Under the pieces are notes generated by a model. The model did no database searches. It was not told where the DNA came from and saw only the letters and a program-made list of their open reading frames with translations. Made by a program: the position numbers and the translations under genes. A stretch of DNA of 64,000 bases. Origin: 66-474 sp963771735. Lineage in GTDB: Bacteria > Pseudomonadota > Gammaproteobacteria > Xanthomonadales > Rhodanobacteraceae. Location: the NCBI GenBank assembly GCA_963771735.1, contig CAVYUN010000001.1, positions 434,001 through 498,000 on the forward strand, read 5' to 3'. Position 1 is the stretch's first letter; every line of letters starts with the position of its first letter. Positions 8,031 through 18,272 of this stretch are shown in pieces.

Positions 8031-9395
8031 ATGAGTGAATTCCTGAACATCCTGGGTTCGGTGTGGTGGATGATCGTCACACTGGGCGTTCTCGTGACCT
8101 TCCACGAGTTCGGGCATTTCTGGGTGGCGCGCCGCTGCGGCGTCAAGGTGCTGCGTTTCTCGGTGGGCTTCGGCAAACCGATCAAATCCTGGTACGGCAA
8201 GGACGGCACCGAATACTGCGTGGCCTGGATTCCGCTGGGCGGCTACGTGAAGATGCTGGATGAACGCGAGGGCGACGTGGCGCCCGAGGACCGGCCGCGC
8301 GAATTCACCGGCAAACCCGTCTGGCAACGCATCCTGATCGTGCTGGCCGGCCCCGGCTTCAACCTGATCTTCGCGGTGGCCGCGTTCTGGGCGATGCTGG
8401 TGATCGGCAAACCCGATTTCCAGCCGCTGGTGGGCGATGTCACCCACCTCGCGGCACAGGCCGGCATCCAGCGCGGTGACCGAGTATTGAGCGTGGACGG
8501 CACCGGTGTATCGAACTGGACCGACCTTGGCCTCGCCTTGGCGAATGCCGCCCAGACGCGGCAAGCGACGCCGGTGCAAGTGCGTACGCCGGCAGGCGCG
8601 GTGCAAACGCACGTCATCGACTTCGACAAGCTGCCGCCACACCCGAGCGACCAGACCGTCCTCGAACAGACCGGCATGATGCCGCTGCAGCGCAGCCTGC
8701 CGCCGGTCGTCGGCAAGGTCGTGCCCGGCAGCGCGGCGAAATCTGCGGGGCTGCAATCCGGCGATCGCATCCTCAGCATCAACGGAACCAAGGTCAGCGA
8801 CTGGAGCCAGTTGACACAAACCACCCGCAACGATGCGGGTCCCGGCAAGCAGCTCGCGTTGGTGATCGAGCGCGGTGACAAACATCTCGAGGTGAACCTG
8901 CAACCGCGCCTCACCGCGGAGCCGGACGGCAGCAAGGCATGGGCGATGGGCATCTACGCAAAAGCCAAGACCGCCAACTACGACACGGTCGTGCGCCGCG
9001 GGCCGATCGCCGCAATCCCGGCGGCATTCGGGCAAATGTGGGATCTCACCGCGACCACGGTGAAAATGCTGGGGCACATGCTGACCGGCTCGGCCCCGCT
9101 GTCAAACCTGTCCGGCCCGATTTCCATTGCCGAGTATGCGCAAACCTCGGCGGAGATGGGCCCCGCGTGGTTCCTGTATTTCCTCGGCATCATTTCACTG
9201 AGCCTCGGGGTCATGAACCTGCTGCCGATCCCGATCCTGGACGGCGGTCACTTGCTGTACTACCTGATCGAATTGGTCAAGGGCAGCCCGCTGTCCGAAC
9301 GCGCGATGGCCGCCGGCCAATACATGGGCATGGCCCTGCTGGTGATGCTGATGGGGCTGGCCTTCTACAACGACATATTGCGGATTTTGTCATGA
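8031..9395 (+). CDS. rseP: RIP metalloprotease RseP
   Basis: A site-2 zinc protease of the inner membrane that cleaves the anti-sigma factor RseA after DegS and so releases sigma-E. It is 454 aa from the ATG at 8031. HEFGH (residues 25-29) in the first membrane helix supplies two zinc ligands and the catalytic glutamate. Two PDZ domains follow (about 115-200 and 205-290), with GSAAKSAGLQSGDRILSING in the second. The third ligand lies in LPIPILDGGHLLYYLIE near the C terminus. Together with bamA downstream it links envelope stress sensing with outer-membrane assembly. Confidence 0.97.
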   Translation: MSEFLNILGSVWWMIVTLGVLVTFHEFGHFWVARRCGVKVLRFSVGFGKPIKSWYGKDGTEYCVAWIPLGGYVKMLDEREGDVAPEDRPREFTGKPVWQRILIVLAGPGFNLIFAVAAFWAMLVIGKPDFQPLVGDVTHLAAQAGIQRGDRVLSVDGTGVSNWTDLGLALANAAQTRQATPVQVRTPAGAVQTHVIDFDKLPPHPSDQTVLEQTGMMPLQRSLPPVVGKVVPGSAAKSAGLQSGDRILSINGTKVSDWSQLTQTTRNDAGPGKQLALVIERGDKHLEVNLQPRLTAEPDGSKAWAMGIYAKAKTANYDTVVRRGPIAAIPAAFGQMWDLTATTVKMLGHMLTGSAPLSNLSGPISIAEYAQTSAEMGPAWFLYFLGIISLSLGVMNLLPIPILDGGHLLYYLIELVKGSPLSERAMAAGQYMGMALLVMLMGLAFYNDILRILS

Positions 9396-9531
9396 AGGCA
9401 CGAACCGCACGCCACCCCGAATTCCGCGGGTGCCAGCCCCGTGCCACCTGATCGCTCCGCTTTCCCGCACGCGGCTGCGCCTGTACGATGCACGGTTTGC
9501 GTCACAACCTCTTGAAATTCCGGAATCGACG

Positions 9532-11946
9532 ATGAAACGAGTCGCCGCACTGATCCTGTTCGCCGCCCTCTCCACCCCGGTGGCGGCGTACGCATTTCAG
9601 CCTTTCACCGTCACCGACATCCGCATCGAGGGATTGCAACGCATCGCCGCCGGCACGGTCCTCAGCTACCTGCCCGTCGAGCCCGGCCAAACCCTCGACG
9701 ACGCCACCGCGCAGAAAGCCATCAAGGCCCTGTACAAGACCGGGTTTTTCAGTGACGTGGAACTGGAGCGCCAAGGTTCCATCCTGATCGTCAAGGTCAA
9801 TGAACGGCCGTCCATCGCCAGCATCACCACCCACGGCAACAAGGACATCAAGACCGACCAGTTGCTGAAGGGATTGAAGGCCGCGGGTCTGGCCGAAGGC
9901 CAGACTTTCGATCGCCTCACCCTTGACCAGGTCCGCCAACAGCTGGTCGCACAGTACAACGATCGCGGCAAGTACAACGTCAGCGTCGATCCGCACGTCA
10001 CCCGGCTCGACCGCAACCGCGTCGCGATCGACATCGAGATCCACGAGGGCAAGGCCGCCAGGATCCAGGAGATCAACATCGTCGGCAATCATTCGTTTAC
10101 CGACAGCCAGATTCGCGACGACTGGGAATCGGGCACCCCCAACTGGACATCGTGGTACTCGAACAACGATCAGTACTCGCGCGAAAAACTCTCCGGCGAC
10201 CTGACCAAACTCTCGTCGTTCTACCTGGACCGTGGTTACGCCGATTTCAACATCGGTTCGGCCCAGGTCACGATCAGCCCGGACAAGCGCGACATCTACA
10301 TCGACGCGGCCGTACACGAAGGCGAGATCTTCAAGATTTCCGACATCCACCTGCTGGGTGACCTGGTGCTGCCCGAGGATGCCTTGCGCAGGGTGCTGCG
10401 CATCAAGCCCGGCGAAATCTTCGACCGCCACAGCATCGAATTGTCGTCGGACGCCATCACTGACGTGTTGTCGAATATCGGTTACGCCTTCGCCAAGGTC
10501 ACGCCATACCCAAAGGTGGACGAAGAAAACCACACCGTCGACCTGACCTTCTACGTCGAGCCCGGTCCGCGCGTATACGTGCGCCGGATCAACTTCAAGG
10601 GCAACACCAGCACCCAGAGCCAGGTGTTGCGCCGTGAAATGCGCCAGTTCGAGGGCGCGTGGTACTCGCAGGCCGCCATCGACCGTTCCAAGGTGCGGCT
10701 CCAGCGACTCGGCTTTTTCAAGGACGTCAACATCGACACGGTGAAGGTGCCGGGAACCACCGACGAGGTGGACCTGAACGTGAAGGTGACCGAGGAATCC
10801 TCCGGCCAATTCCAGTTCGGTGTCGGCTACTCACAGGTCTCCGGCATCATCCTCAGCACCTCGATCTCCAACAACAATTTCCTCGGCACCGGCAACCAGG
10901 TTTCGGCCACCTTCTCCAAGAGCCTGTTCCTGAAGCAGTACCAGGTATCGTTTTTCGACCCGTACCTGACCGACAGCGGCATCGGCATCGGTTACAACGC
11001 CAGCGTGCTGCAGCTGAACCAGGCGGAGCAGAACATTGCATCTTATTTGTCCGATACCGATGCTCTTTCGAGCTACCTGAGTTTCCCGATCAGCGAGACC
11101 GACAGCATCCATGTCGGCATCGGCATCAACAAGACCAAGCTGGACCTGATTCCGGGGTATACCCCGACCGTGTTCTTCGACCAGGCGGCCAAGATCGGGC
11201 ATTACACGATCCACAGCTCGCCGTTGACCCTGTCCTGGGCCCACGACACCCTCAACAAGTTCTTCAAGCCGACTCGCGGCGGACTGCAGCAGGTCAGCGC
11301 CGAGATCGGCCTGCCTGGCGGAACTGTGCCGTATTACAAGCTGACATTGACGAGCAGCGACTACTTCCCGCTGCCGTTGGGCTTCGTCGGCCACCTTTCC
11401 GGTACGCTCGGATATGGCAAGACCTACGGTTCCAAAGACATCTCGGTACAGTATGCCGACGCCGACGGCGTAATTCGCACGATGTCGTTTCCATTCTTCG
11501 AAAATTTCTATGCCGGCGGCGTGCGCGACGTGCGCGGCTTCCAGGACAACACCCTGGGTCCGAGGATTTGCTCGGGACTTATCGACGCCAACGGAAAGGC
11601 CGATCCGACCGCAATCGCCAAGAACGGCTACTGCTCGGGTGGCAGCTTTTACCAGCCGCAGCCGGTCGGGGGCGCATTCAAGGTCCTGGGCAGCGCCGAA
11701 CTGGTCCTGCCATTTTTCAAGGACAACGACAAGGCACGCGTCTCGCTGTTTACCGACGTCGGCAACGTGTACGCCAGCTATGGCGACTTCAATGCGGCGG
11801 ACCTGCGTGTCTCGGCCGGCATCTCGCTGCAATGGATCGCTCCGGTCGGTCCGATCGTGATCAACCTGTCACGGCCGGTGCGTTCCAAACCGAGCGACAG
11901 GCCCTTCGAGGAGACGTTGCAGTTCTACTTCGGCCGGACGTTCTGA
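9532..11946 (+). CDS. bamA: Outer membrane assembly factor BamA
   Basis: The essential core of the BAM complex, which inserts beta-barrel proteins into the outer membrane. It has 804 aa. A signal peptide (MKRVAALILFAALSTPVAAYA) is followed by five POTRA repeats over roughly residues 22-425 and a C-terminal 16-strand barrel. The barrel contains the conserved VRGF motif region (GGVRDVRGFQDNTLGP) and ends in phenylalanine (QFYFGRTF), as expected for BAM substrates. The ATG at 9532 fits the signal peptide. Only 65 bases separate it from lpxD, so no skp gene lies between them. Confidence 0.98.
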   Translation: MKRVAALILFAALSTPVAAYAFQPFTVTDIRIEGLQRIAAGTVLSYLPVEPGQTLDDATAQKAIKALYKTGFFSDVELERQGSILIVKVNERPSIASITTHGNKDIKTDQLLKGLKAAGLAEGQTFDRLTLDQVRQQLVAQYNDRGKYNVSVDPHVTRLDRNRVAIDIEIHEGKAARIQEINIVGNHSFTDSQIRDDWESGTPNWTSWYSNNDQYSREKLSGDLTKLSSFYLDRGYADFNIGSAQVTISPDKRDIYIDAAVHEGEIFKISDIHLLGDLVLPEDALRRVLRIKPGEIFDRHSIELSSDAITDVLSNIGYAFAKVTPYPKVDEENHTVDLTFYVEPGPRVYVRRINFKGNTSTQSQVLRREMRQFEGAWYSQAAIDRSKVRLQRLGFFKDVNIDTVKVPGTTDEVDLNVKVTEESSGQFQFGVGYSQVSGIILSTSISNNNFLGTGNQVSATFSKSLFLKQYQVSFFDPYLTDSGIGIGYNASVLQLNQAEQNIASYLSDTDALSSYLSFPISETDSIHVGIGINKTKLDLIPGYTPTVFFDQAAKIGHYTIHSSPLTLSWAHDTLNKFFKPTRGGLQQVSAEIGLPGGTVPYYKLTLTSSDYFPLPLGFVGHLSGTLGYGKTYGSKDISVQYADADGVIRTMSFPFFENFYAGGVRDVRGFQDNTLGPRICSGLIDANGKADPTAIAKNGYCSGGSFYQPQPVGGAFKVLGSAELVLPFFKDNDKARVSLFTDVGNVYASYGDFNAADLRVSAGISLQWIAPVGPIVINLSRPVRSKPSDRPFEETLQFYFGRTF

Positions 11947-12011
11947 GCAGCGGTCATTGCCGGTCCGTGTCGCGACCAGGAACGACCTCGGCGGCAGCTT
12001 CAGGGGCAGGC

Positions 12012-13058
12012 ATGCAGGTTTCAAACAACTATCGCATCGACGAGCTCGCAAGACGCTACGGGCTGGAAATACGCGGCAATGGACCGGGCATCATCTCAGG
12101 CGTCGCCCCGCTTGCCCGTGCGGGACGTGAACAACTCGCGTTCCTGGCCAACCCGCGTTACCTACCCGATCTTGCCAAAACCCGAGCCGGCGTGGTGGTG
12201 CTGCGTGCCGAGCACGCCGATGCCAGCCCGTCGCCGGTACTGATCGCGAAAGATCCCTACCTTGCCTACGCGCGGATCGCAGCGCTGTTCGAGCATGATC
12301 CGGCTGCTCCACCCGGCATCCATCCGAACGCGGTCATCGCCGCTGATGCGCATGTCGACGCGGCGGCCAGCGTGGGACCGGGTTGCGTGGTCGAGTCCGG
12401 CGCCAGCATCGAAGCCGGTGCGCTGATCGGTCCGCATTGCGTGGTGGGACCGGATTGCACGGTCGGCGCCCAGTCGCGACTCGGTGCCCACGTCACCCTG
12501 GTGACGCGCGTGACGCTGGGCAAACGGGTCTTGATCCATCCCGGTGCCGTGCTGGGCGCCGATGGCTTCGGGATCGCACGCGACCGGGACCACTGGGTCA
12601 AGGTGCCCCAATTGGGTGGCGTGCGCATCGGCGATGACTGCGAAATCGGCGCCAACACCACCATCGATCGTGGTGCGCTCGAGGACACCGTGCTGGAAGA
12701 AGACGTGCGCCTCGACAACCAGATCCAGATCGCCCACAACGTCCGCATCGGCGCCCATACGGCGATGGCGGGTTGCTCGGCGGCGGCCGGCAGCGCGAGC
12801 ATCGGCCGCAACTGCCTGATCGGCGGCAGCGCGGGAGTGCTCGGCCACCTCGAAATCGCAGATGGCGTTACCATCACGGCGATGAGCCTGGTGACCCATT
12901 CCCTGCGCGAGCCCGGCGTGTATTCTTCCGGCGCGCCGATCGAGGAAAACCGCAGATGGCGCCGCAACGCCGCGCGCATGCGCCAACTGGACGCCATGGC
13001 CCGCCGCATCGCGACGCTGGAAAAGCAACTGGAAGCACTGACCAAGGAACGCAGTTGA
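12012..13058 (+). CDS. lpxD: UDP-3-O-(3-hydroxyacyl)glucosamine N-acyltransferase
   Basis: The third step of lipid A synthesis: N-acylation of UDP-3-O-acyl-glucosamine using acyl-ACP. It is 348 aa. An N-terminal uridine-binding domain is followed by a left-handed beta helix of hexapeptide repeats (about 100-300), with the catalytic histidine region in NQIQIAHNVRIG. A C-terminal helix closes it. Its TGA overlaps the fabZ ATG by one base. Confidence 0.97.
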   Translation: MQVSNNYRIDELARRYGLEIRGNGPGIISGVAPLARAGREQLAFLANPRYLPDLAKTRAGVVVLRAEHADASPSPVLIAKDPYLAYARIAALFEHDPAAPPGIHPNAVIAADAHVDAAASVGPGCVVESGASIEAGALIGPHCVVGPDCTVGAQSRLGAHVTLVTRVTLGKRVLIHPGAVLGADGFGIARDRDHWVKVPQLGGVRIGDDCEIGANTTIDRGALEDTVLEEDVRLDNQIQIAHNVRIGAHTAMAGCSAAAGSASIGRNCLIGGSAGVLGHLEIADGVTITAMSLVTHSLREPGVYSSGAPIEENRRWRRNAARMRQLDAMARRIATLEKQLEALTKERS

Positions 13059-13525
13059 TGAACGCTACGCCCACCACCGTCAACCTGCCCGTCGATGCCG
13101 AGGGCGTCGCGGCGATCCTGCCGCATCGCTATCCGTTCCTGCTGGTCGACCGGGTCATCGAACTCGTGCCGGGCCAAAGCATCGTCGCGATCAAGAACGT
13201 CACCTTCAACGAACCGTTCTTCCAGGGCCACTTCCCCGGCCATCCGGTGATGCCCGGCGTACTGATCGTCGAGGCGCTGGCGCAGACGTCCGGCCTGCTG
13301 CTCGGGCTTTCCGGCACACCCGCCAACAAGGAAGACCGCATCTTCTATCTCGCCAAGGTCGATGGCGCACGCTTCCTCAAGCCGGTGGTGCCCGGCGACC
13401 AGTTGCGCCTGGAAGTGCAACTGAAACGCCTGATCCGCAGCATGGGCATCTTCACCGCGCGCGCCCTCGTGGACGGCAAGGAAGCCGCGACCTGCGAACT
13501 GATGTGCGCGGAATCCAGCCGGTGA
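13058..13525 (+). CDS. fabZ: 3-hydroxyacyl-ACP dehydratase FabZ
   Basis: A hot-dog-fold dehydratase of the fatty-acid elongation cycle, 155 aa. It competes with LpxA for 3-hydroxyacyl-ACP and so balances phospholipid against lipid A. ILPHRYPFLLVDRV and the active-site segment GHFPGHPVMPGVLIVEALAQ are intact. It overlaps lpxD by one base and lpxA by four, so translational coupling is likely. Confidence 0.98.
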   Translation: MNATPTTVNLPVDAEGVAAILPHRYPFLLVDRVIELVPGQSIVAIKNVTFNEPFFQGHFPGHPVMPGVLIVEALAQTSGLLLGLSGTPANKEDRIFYLAKVDGARFLKPVVPGDQLRLEVQLKRLIRSMGIFTARALVDGKEAATCELMCAESSR

Positions 13526-14310
13526 ACCCGGGCCGGGCCGGCGTCCATCCCACGGCGATCGTCGATCCCGCGGCACGCCTCGCCGATGACGTCACGGTCG
13601 GGCCACTGACGGTGATCGCTGCTGACGTCGAAATCGGTCCCGGCAGCCGGGTCGGCGCGCACGCGTTGATCCAGGGCCCGACCCGGATCGGCCGCGACAA
13701 CCATATCGGCGCCTACGCCTCGATCGGCGGTGATCCGCAGGACAAGAAATACCACGGCGAGCACAGCGAGCTCGAAATCGGCAACGGCAACACCTTCCAC
13801 GAATTCGTCACCATCAACCGCGGCACCGGGGAAGGCGGCGGCACGACCCGGATCGGTGACGACAACTGGGTGATGGCCTACGCGCACATCGCCCATGACT
13901 GCCAAATCGGCAGCCACACCATCTTCGCCAACAACGCCACGCTGGCCGGACACGTCGAAATCGGCGACTGGGTCGTGCTGGGCGGATTCGCGGGCGTGCA
14001 CCAATTCTGCAGGGTCGGCGCGCATGCCTTCGCGGCGATGTATTCGGCGATCAACCGCGACGTGCCGCCCTTCATCTACGTCGCGGGCCAGTTCGCGGTA
14101 CCCCGCGGCGTCAACGCGGAAGGCCTGAAACGGCGCGGTTTCGACGTCGCACGCATCTCTGCGATCAAACGCGCCTACCGCACGCTGTACATGTCGCACA
14201 AGACCCTGGACGCGGCCCGCGCCGCACTCGAGAGCCAGGCGGAATCCAGCAACGACGTGCGCGCGCTCTGCGATTTCATCGACCACAGCGAACGGTCGCT
14301 GGTGCGTTGA
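13522..14310 (+). CDS. lpxA: Acyl-ACP-UDP-N-acetylglucosamine O-acyltransferase
   Basis: The first step of lipid A synthesis. Starting at the GTG at 13522, which overlaps the fabZ stop as GTGA, the protein is 262 aa, the same length as E. coli LpxA. Another GTG at 13504 is possible but less likely. Hexapeptide beta-helix repeats run from HPTAIVDPAARL, through IGAYASIGGDPQDKKYHGE and IAHDCQIGSHTIFANNATL, to a C-terminal helical domain. It overlaps lpxB by one base. Confidence 0.97.
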   Translation: MNPGRAGVHPTAIVDPAARLADDVTVGPLTVIAADVEIGPGSRVGAHALIQGPTRIGRDNHIGAYASIGGDPQDKKYHGEHSELEIGNGNTFHEFVTINRGTGEGGGTTRIGDDNWVMAYAHIAHDCQIGSHTIFANNATLAGHVEIGDWVVLGGFAGVHQFCRVGAHAFAAMYSAINRDVPPFIYVAGQFAVPRGVNAEGLKRRGFDVARISAIKRAYRTLYMSHKTLDAARAALESQAESSNDVRALCDFIDHSERSLVR

Positions 14311-15477
14311 TGACCCCGCCCGATGGTCCGCCGGTATTCGCGCTGGTGGCCGGGGAGGATTCCGGCGACCTGCTGGGCGCCGAGCTGATCGAGGCGCTGC
14401 ATGCACGTTTCCCGGCCGCCAGTTTCGTCGGGGTGGGCGGAACCCGGATGCGCGCCGCGGGATTCGACGCCTGGCACGACATTGCCGAGCTTTCGGTGAT
14501 GGGTTTTGCCGAAGTGCTGCGTCACCTGCCACGCCTGCTGCGCCTGCGCGCGGCGCTCACACGCCGCCTCGTCGCACTGAAACCGGACATCTTCATCGGC
14601 ATCGATGCGCCGGATTTCAACTTCGGGCTCGAACGCAGACTCAAGCAGGCCGGCATCCGCACCGTGCACTACGTCAGTCCCTCGATCTGGGCCTGGCGCG
14701 AGAACCGCGCCGGGAAGATCGGCGGTTCGGCGGATCGCGTGTTGTGCCTGTTTCCGATGGAGCCTGCGCTATATGCGAAGCACGGCGTGGATGCCAGTTT
14801 CGTCGGGCACCCGTTGGCCGACCGTTTCCCGCTGGTGCCCGACCGTGAGGCGGCGCGGCGTGAGCTCGGCTTGAAACCGGATGCGCCGGTACTCGCCGTC
14901 CTGCCCGGCAGCCGCTTGTCGGAAATCCAGCGTCTCGGCAGGATCTTCCTGGACGCCGCACGACGCGTCGCCGCGGAAATTCCGAACCTGCAGGTCGTGA
15001 TCCCTTCCGCCAACACGCGTTGCCATGAAGCGCTCGCAAAGTTGCTGACGGACAAGACCGAAGTCCTGCTCGTCGACGGCCAGGCCCATCGTGCGATGAT
15101 CGCGGCAGACGTGGTGTTGCTGGCGTCGGGAACGGCTGCCCTGGAAGCCATGCTGGCCAAGCGGCCGATGGTGGTCGGCTACCGGATCGCTCCGCTGACG
15201 CACGCCCTGGTCAAGGGGCTCGGCATGCTGAAGACGAGCGTCTACGCGCTCCCCAACATTCTCGCGGGCAAACCGCTGGTGCCGGAACTTATGCAGGGCG
15301 ATTGCACGCCCGTCGAAACTCGCCGATGCCGTTTTGCAATGGTTCCGGGATGCCGACCGGCGCGCCGAGTTGAGCCACGAATTCGAACGCATGCACCTGG
15401 CACTGCATGCGGGTGGCGGCGCGGCGGCAACGGCGGCGCGTGCGATCGAACAAATGTTGCCCAGCGGGAATCCATGA
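14310..15477 (+). CDS. lpxB: Lipid-A-disaccharide synthase, frame broken near its 3' end
   Basis: A GT19-family glycosyltransferase that condenses UDP-2,3-diacylglucosamine with lipid X. The first frame gives good LpxB sequence from FALVAGEDSGDLLGAELI to KPLVPELMQGDCTP. At about 15,310 the reading must move by one base. The next frame then gives SKLADAVLQWFRDADRRAEL to ARAIEQMLPSGNP and stops at 15477. Removing one base restores the expected DCTPxKLA junction and an LpxB of normal length. Lipid A synthesis is normally essential, and the rest is perfectly conserved, so an assembly indel is the simplest explanation. If real, about 55 C-terminal residues are lost. Confidence 0.9.
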
Positions 15478-17199
15478 AAACGCAACGTCCCGGTTTGCCG
15501 TCCTGGCGCGGCTGGCTGAGTGCATTCGCGCTGGTGGTACTGCTGGTCACCGTGCGTTTCGGACCACTGGCCGAACAGACGACGCTCGAATGCGTCTTCG
15601 CAGGTTGCATCCTGTCGGGTTGCGTCCTGCTGGCCATCGCCGCCAGTGGCCGCCTCGCATTCGGACTGTTCGCGGGGTGCGTGCCGATGCTGTTGCTGGT
15701 GATCGCGGCCAACCTGAAATTCCGTTATCTCTCGACGCCGCTGCTGGCGCCGGATCTTTTCTATTACTTCAACGCCGGGATCGGCGAGACATTGCTGCGT
15801 TATCCCTTCATCCTCGCGGCGATCGTGGCCGCGCTGGTGTTGGTGCCGTTGCTGCTCGTGCTGCTATGGCGCGGTGACCGCAAGCCCGGGGCCGTTCCGG
15901 CCGTGCGCGGGAGCGCGCGTGCTCGGTGTCTTCGTCGCCATCGTGATGTTGATCGTGGTGTTGTCCCCGCGCGGCCCGTTCGCGCGGATCTACGACAAGG
16001 GCATGTGGCTGGCGATGAACGACCGCAGCTTCGTGTCGGACTTCGTGGTCTCGATTCGCAACGCACATGTGTCCGAACCACCATTCCGGGCCGCCGACGC
16101 GACACGCGATGACTGGCACGACCTTGCCGCCAGCCCGTCCGCCAGCGTGCGCAAGCCCGACATCGTCGCGGTACTCGAGGAAAGCACTTTCGATCCACGC
16201 CTGATCACGGCATGCACATCGAAGTTGTGCGACGCGCGCATGTTCCATGCCGACGCCAACACCATCGCGCACGGCTGGATGAACGTGCACACCTGGGGCG
16301 GCGGGACCTGGACCAGCGAGTTCGCGTTCCTCGCCGGATTGCCGCACACCCTGTTCGGGGCCGCCGGGATCTACGCACCTTTCAACCTGGCGCCGCGCAT
16401 CCGCTACACGCTGCCGCGCCTGCTCGATGCGGACGGTTACCGCACTGTCGGCATCTACCCCACCGACGGCGATTTCATGAACGGCCGCGATGCCTATGCC
16501 GACTACGGTTTCAACGCCTTCCACGGCGGCCGCGAATTGAAGCTCGGCTGGGGCGCCACCGACACCGCAGTCTTCCATGCATTCGAACGCGTATTCGAGA
16601 CCGAGAAGGCCAGGGCGCACGGCAAGCCGCTGTTCGTGTTCGTGCTGACCCTGCACCAGCACGGCCCGCACATGACACCATTGCACGAATTGCCGGCTCC
16701 CTACGACCAGCCGCTGTTTCCGGGCCGGCTCGCGCCAGGCAAGACGCAGCTCGATGACTGGTTGAACCTCAACCTCGCCAACTACCTGCAGCGCCTGTCC
16801 ATGTCCGATGCGGCCATGACGCAACTGGAGGCGTTCCTGCGCCACGACGATCGTCCGGTGCTGTTGCTGCACTTCGGCGACCACCAGCCTTCGTTCGATG
16901 GCGCGATCAATGCGCTCGCCAAGACCGTGCCGCCCGCGGTTCCCGATCCACAGTACGTCACGTATTACATGCTGAAGGGATTCAACCTGCCGATCCGGCG
17001 CGAGAACTATCCGGTCCTGGACATTGCCTATCTCGGCTCGCTGCTGCTGGATGCCGCCGACCTGCCGCGCAATCCGTTCTTCGTCGCCGATACCCTGTTG
17101 CGTGATCGCTGCGACGGCCACGACCTCGATTGCCGCAACGCCGCGCTGCGCGAATCGTGGCGCGCCTGGGTGTTCGGCAAACTGGGCGACCTGCAATGA
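15474..17199 (+). CDS. Membrane-anchored sulfatase-family protein, frameshifted
   Basis: A protein of the alkaline-phosphatase/sulfatase superfamily with several N-terminal membrane helices, resembling phosphoglycerol/phosphoethanolamine transferases such as the OpgB group. The first frame (MKTQRPGLPSW) carries about four hydrophobic segments. Near 15,880-15,920 a one-base shift is needed to enter the frame with RVLGVFVAIVMLIVVLSP. Beyond it come PDIVAVLEESTFDP, the nucleophile-type GGGTWTSEF and the metal-site HFGDHQP. The start overlaps the lpxB stop as ATGA and the stop overlaps rnhB, so it sits in the lipid A operon. A role in modifying envelope lipids or glycans is inferred only. Confidence 0.8.
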
Positions 17200-17765
17200 A
17201 CGCGCACGTGGCCGGCGTCGACGAAGCCGGACGCGGTCCGTTGGCCGGTCCGGTGGTCGTCGCCGCGGTGATTCTGGATCCGGCGCGGCCGATCGCGGGG
17301 CTCGCCGACTCCAAGCAACTGTCGGCAACCCGGCGCGAAGCGCTGTACGCGCTGATCGTCGAACACGCGCTGGCGCACAGTATCGTGCGCATCGAAGCCG
17401 ACGAAATCGACAGGCTCAACATCCTGCAAGCCACGCTCGTGGGCATGACACGTGCGCTGGAAGCACTGGCGCTCGCACCGGCGCTTGCATTGATCGACGG
17501 CAACAGCTTGCCGAAGTCACTGCCCTGCGCGGCACGCGCCATCGTCGGTGGCGATGCCAGCGAACCCGCGATCAGCGCGGCATCGATCCTGGCCAAGGTG
17601 GCCCGCGACCGCATTCTGCTCGACTACGAAGCGCGCTGGCCGGGCTACGGCTTCGCGCAGCACAAAGGCTACCCGACACCCGCGCATCTCGACGCGCTCG
17701 CACGGCTGGGCCCCTGCCCCGAGCATCGCCGCAGTTTCGCGCCGGTGCGGGCCGTGTGCGCGTGA
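17196..17765 (+). CDS. rnhB: Ribonuclease HII
   Basis: Cleaves the RNA strand of RNA-DNA hybrids and removes single misincorporated ribonucleotides. It is 189 aa from the ATG at 17196 (MNAHVAGVDEAGRGPLAGPV), which carries the acidic D-E pair. Further signatures are LADSKQLSATRRE, LIDGN and SAASILAKVARDR. The ATG overlaps the preceding stop. The lpxB-rnhB-dnaE order is usual in gammaproteobacteria, but here two additional genes (the sulfatase and a thioredoxin-like gene) intervene. Confidence 0.97.
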   Translation: MNAHVAGVDEAGRGPLAGPVVVAAVILDPARPIAGLADSKQLSATRREALYALIVEHALAHSIVRIEADEIDRLNILQATLVGMTRALEALALAPALALIDGNSLPKSLPCAARAIVGGDASEPAISAASILAKVARDRILLDYEARWPGYGFAQHKGYPTPAHLDALARLGPCPEHRRSFAPVRAVCA

Positions 17766-18272
17766 CGCGCCTTCGACTTCGGAACATCATCGCAATCGGT
17801 GATTCAACATCCAACGTCCCTCCCATGGGCGCGCACCGTGCGCGTGATGGTACGAAACAGACTGGAGGACTTTGCCTCAAATGAGGCCATTGATGGCCGG
17901 CAACGAAATAAAGCTCTTTGCGCGTCTTTGCATGACGCCGCGACGCGCACCCGAACGACGGAGCAAGCGCCGCATGTTTGAGTGCAGGGACGCGCGAGTT
18001 CGGCGCGGCCGACGTTCGGCGAGCACCAAGGGAAGTCGAGCCGACAGGATGTCGGTGAGACTGTCATGCCAGACGCAGTGGTTTTGGTGACTTTTGCCGT
18101 AACAAAAGCCACCCGCGCGGCTGGAGCCGCGCGGAACCGGGACAAGGATGTCGAAAAGCCATGGTAAAGCGACTGGATCCCGGCCTGCGCCCGGATGACG
18201 ACCGCGGGCAGGCCCCAACCATTTTTGCATCCAGCATCCCCGTGGCAGAATGCAACCGCCCCGCAAGCAGGA
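17766..18272. repeat. Repeat-rich intergenic region
   Basis: About 500 bases without a supported gene. Two adjacent hairpins are visible: 18087-18114 (GGTGACTTTTG against CAAAAGCCACC) and 18113-18134 (CCGCGCGG arms). Positions 18173-18202 read like one arm of the dispersed palindrome found complete at 28,038-28,135 (CTGGATCCCGG ... CCGGATGACGA). These look like dispersed chromosomal repeats. Confidence 0.5.

Noticed and set aside
11947..12011. Absence of skp between bamA and lpxD
   Set aside because: Real, but Xanthomonadales relatives appear to lack skp at this position as well, so I do not count it as unusual.
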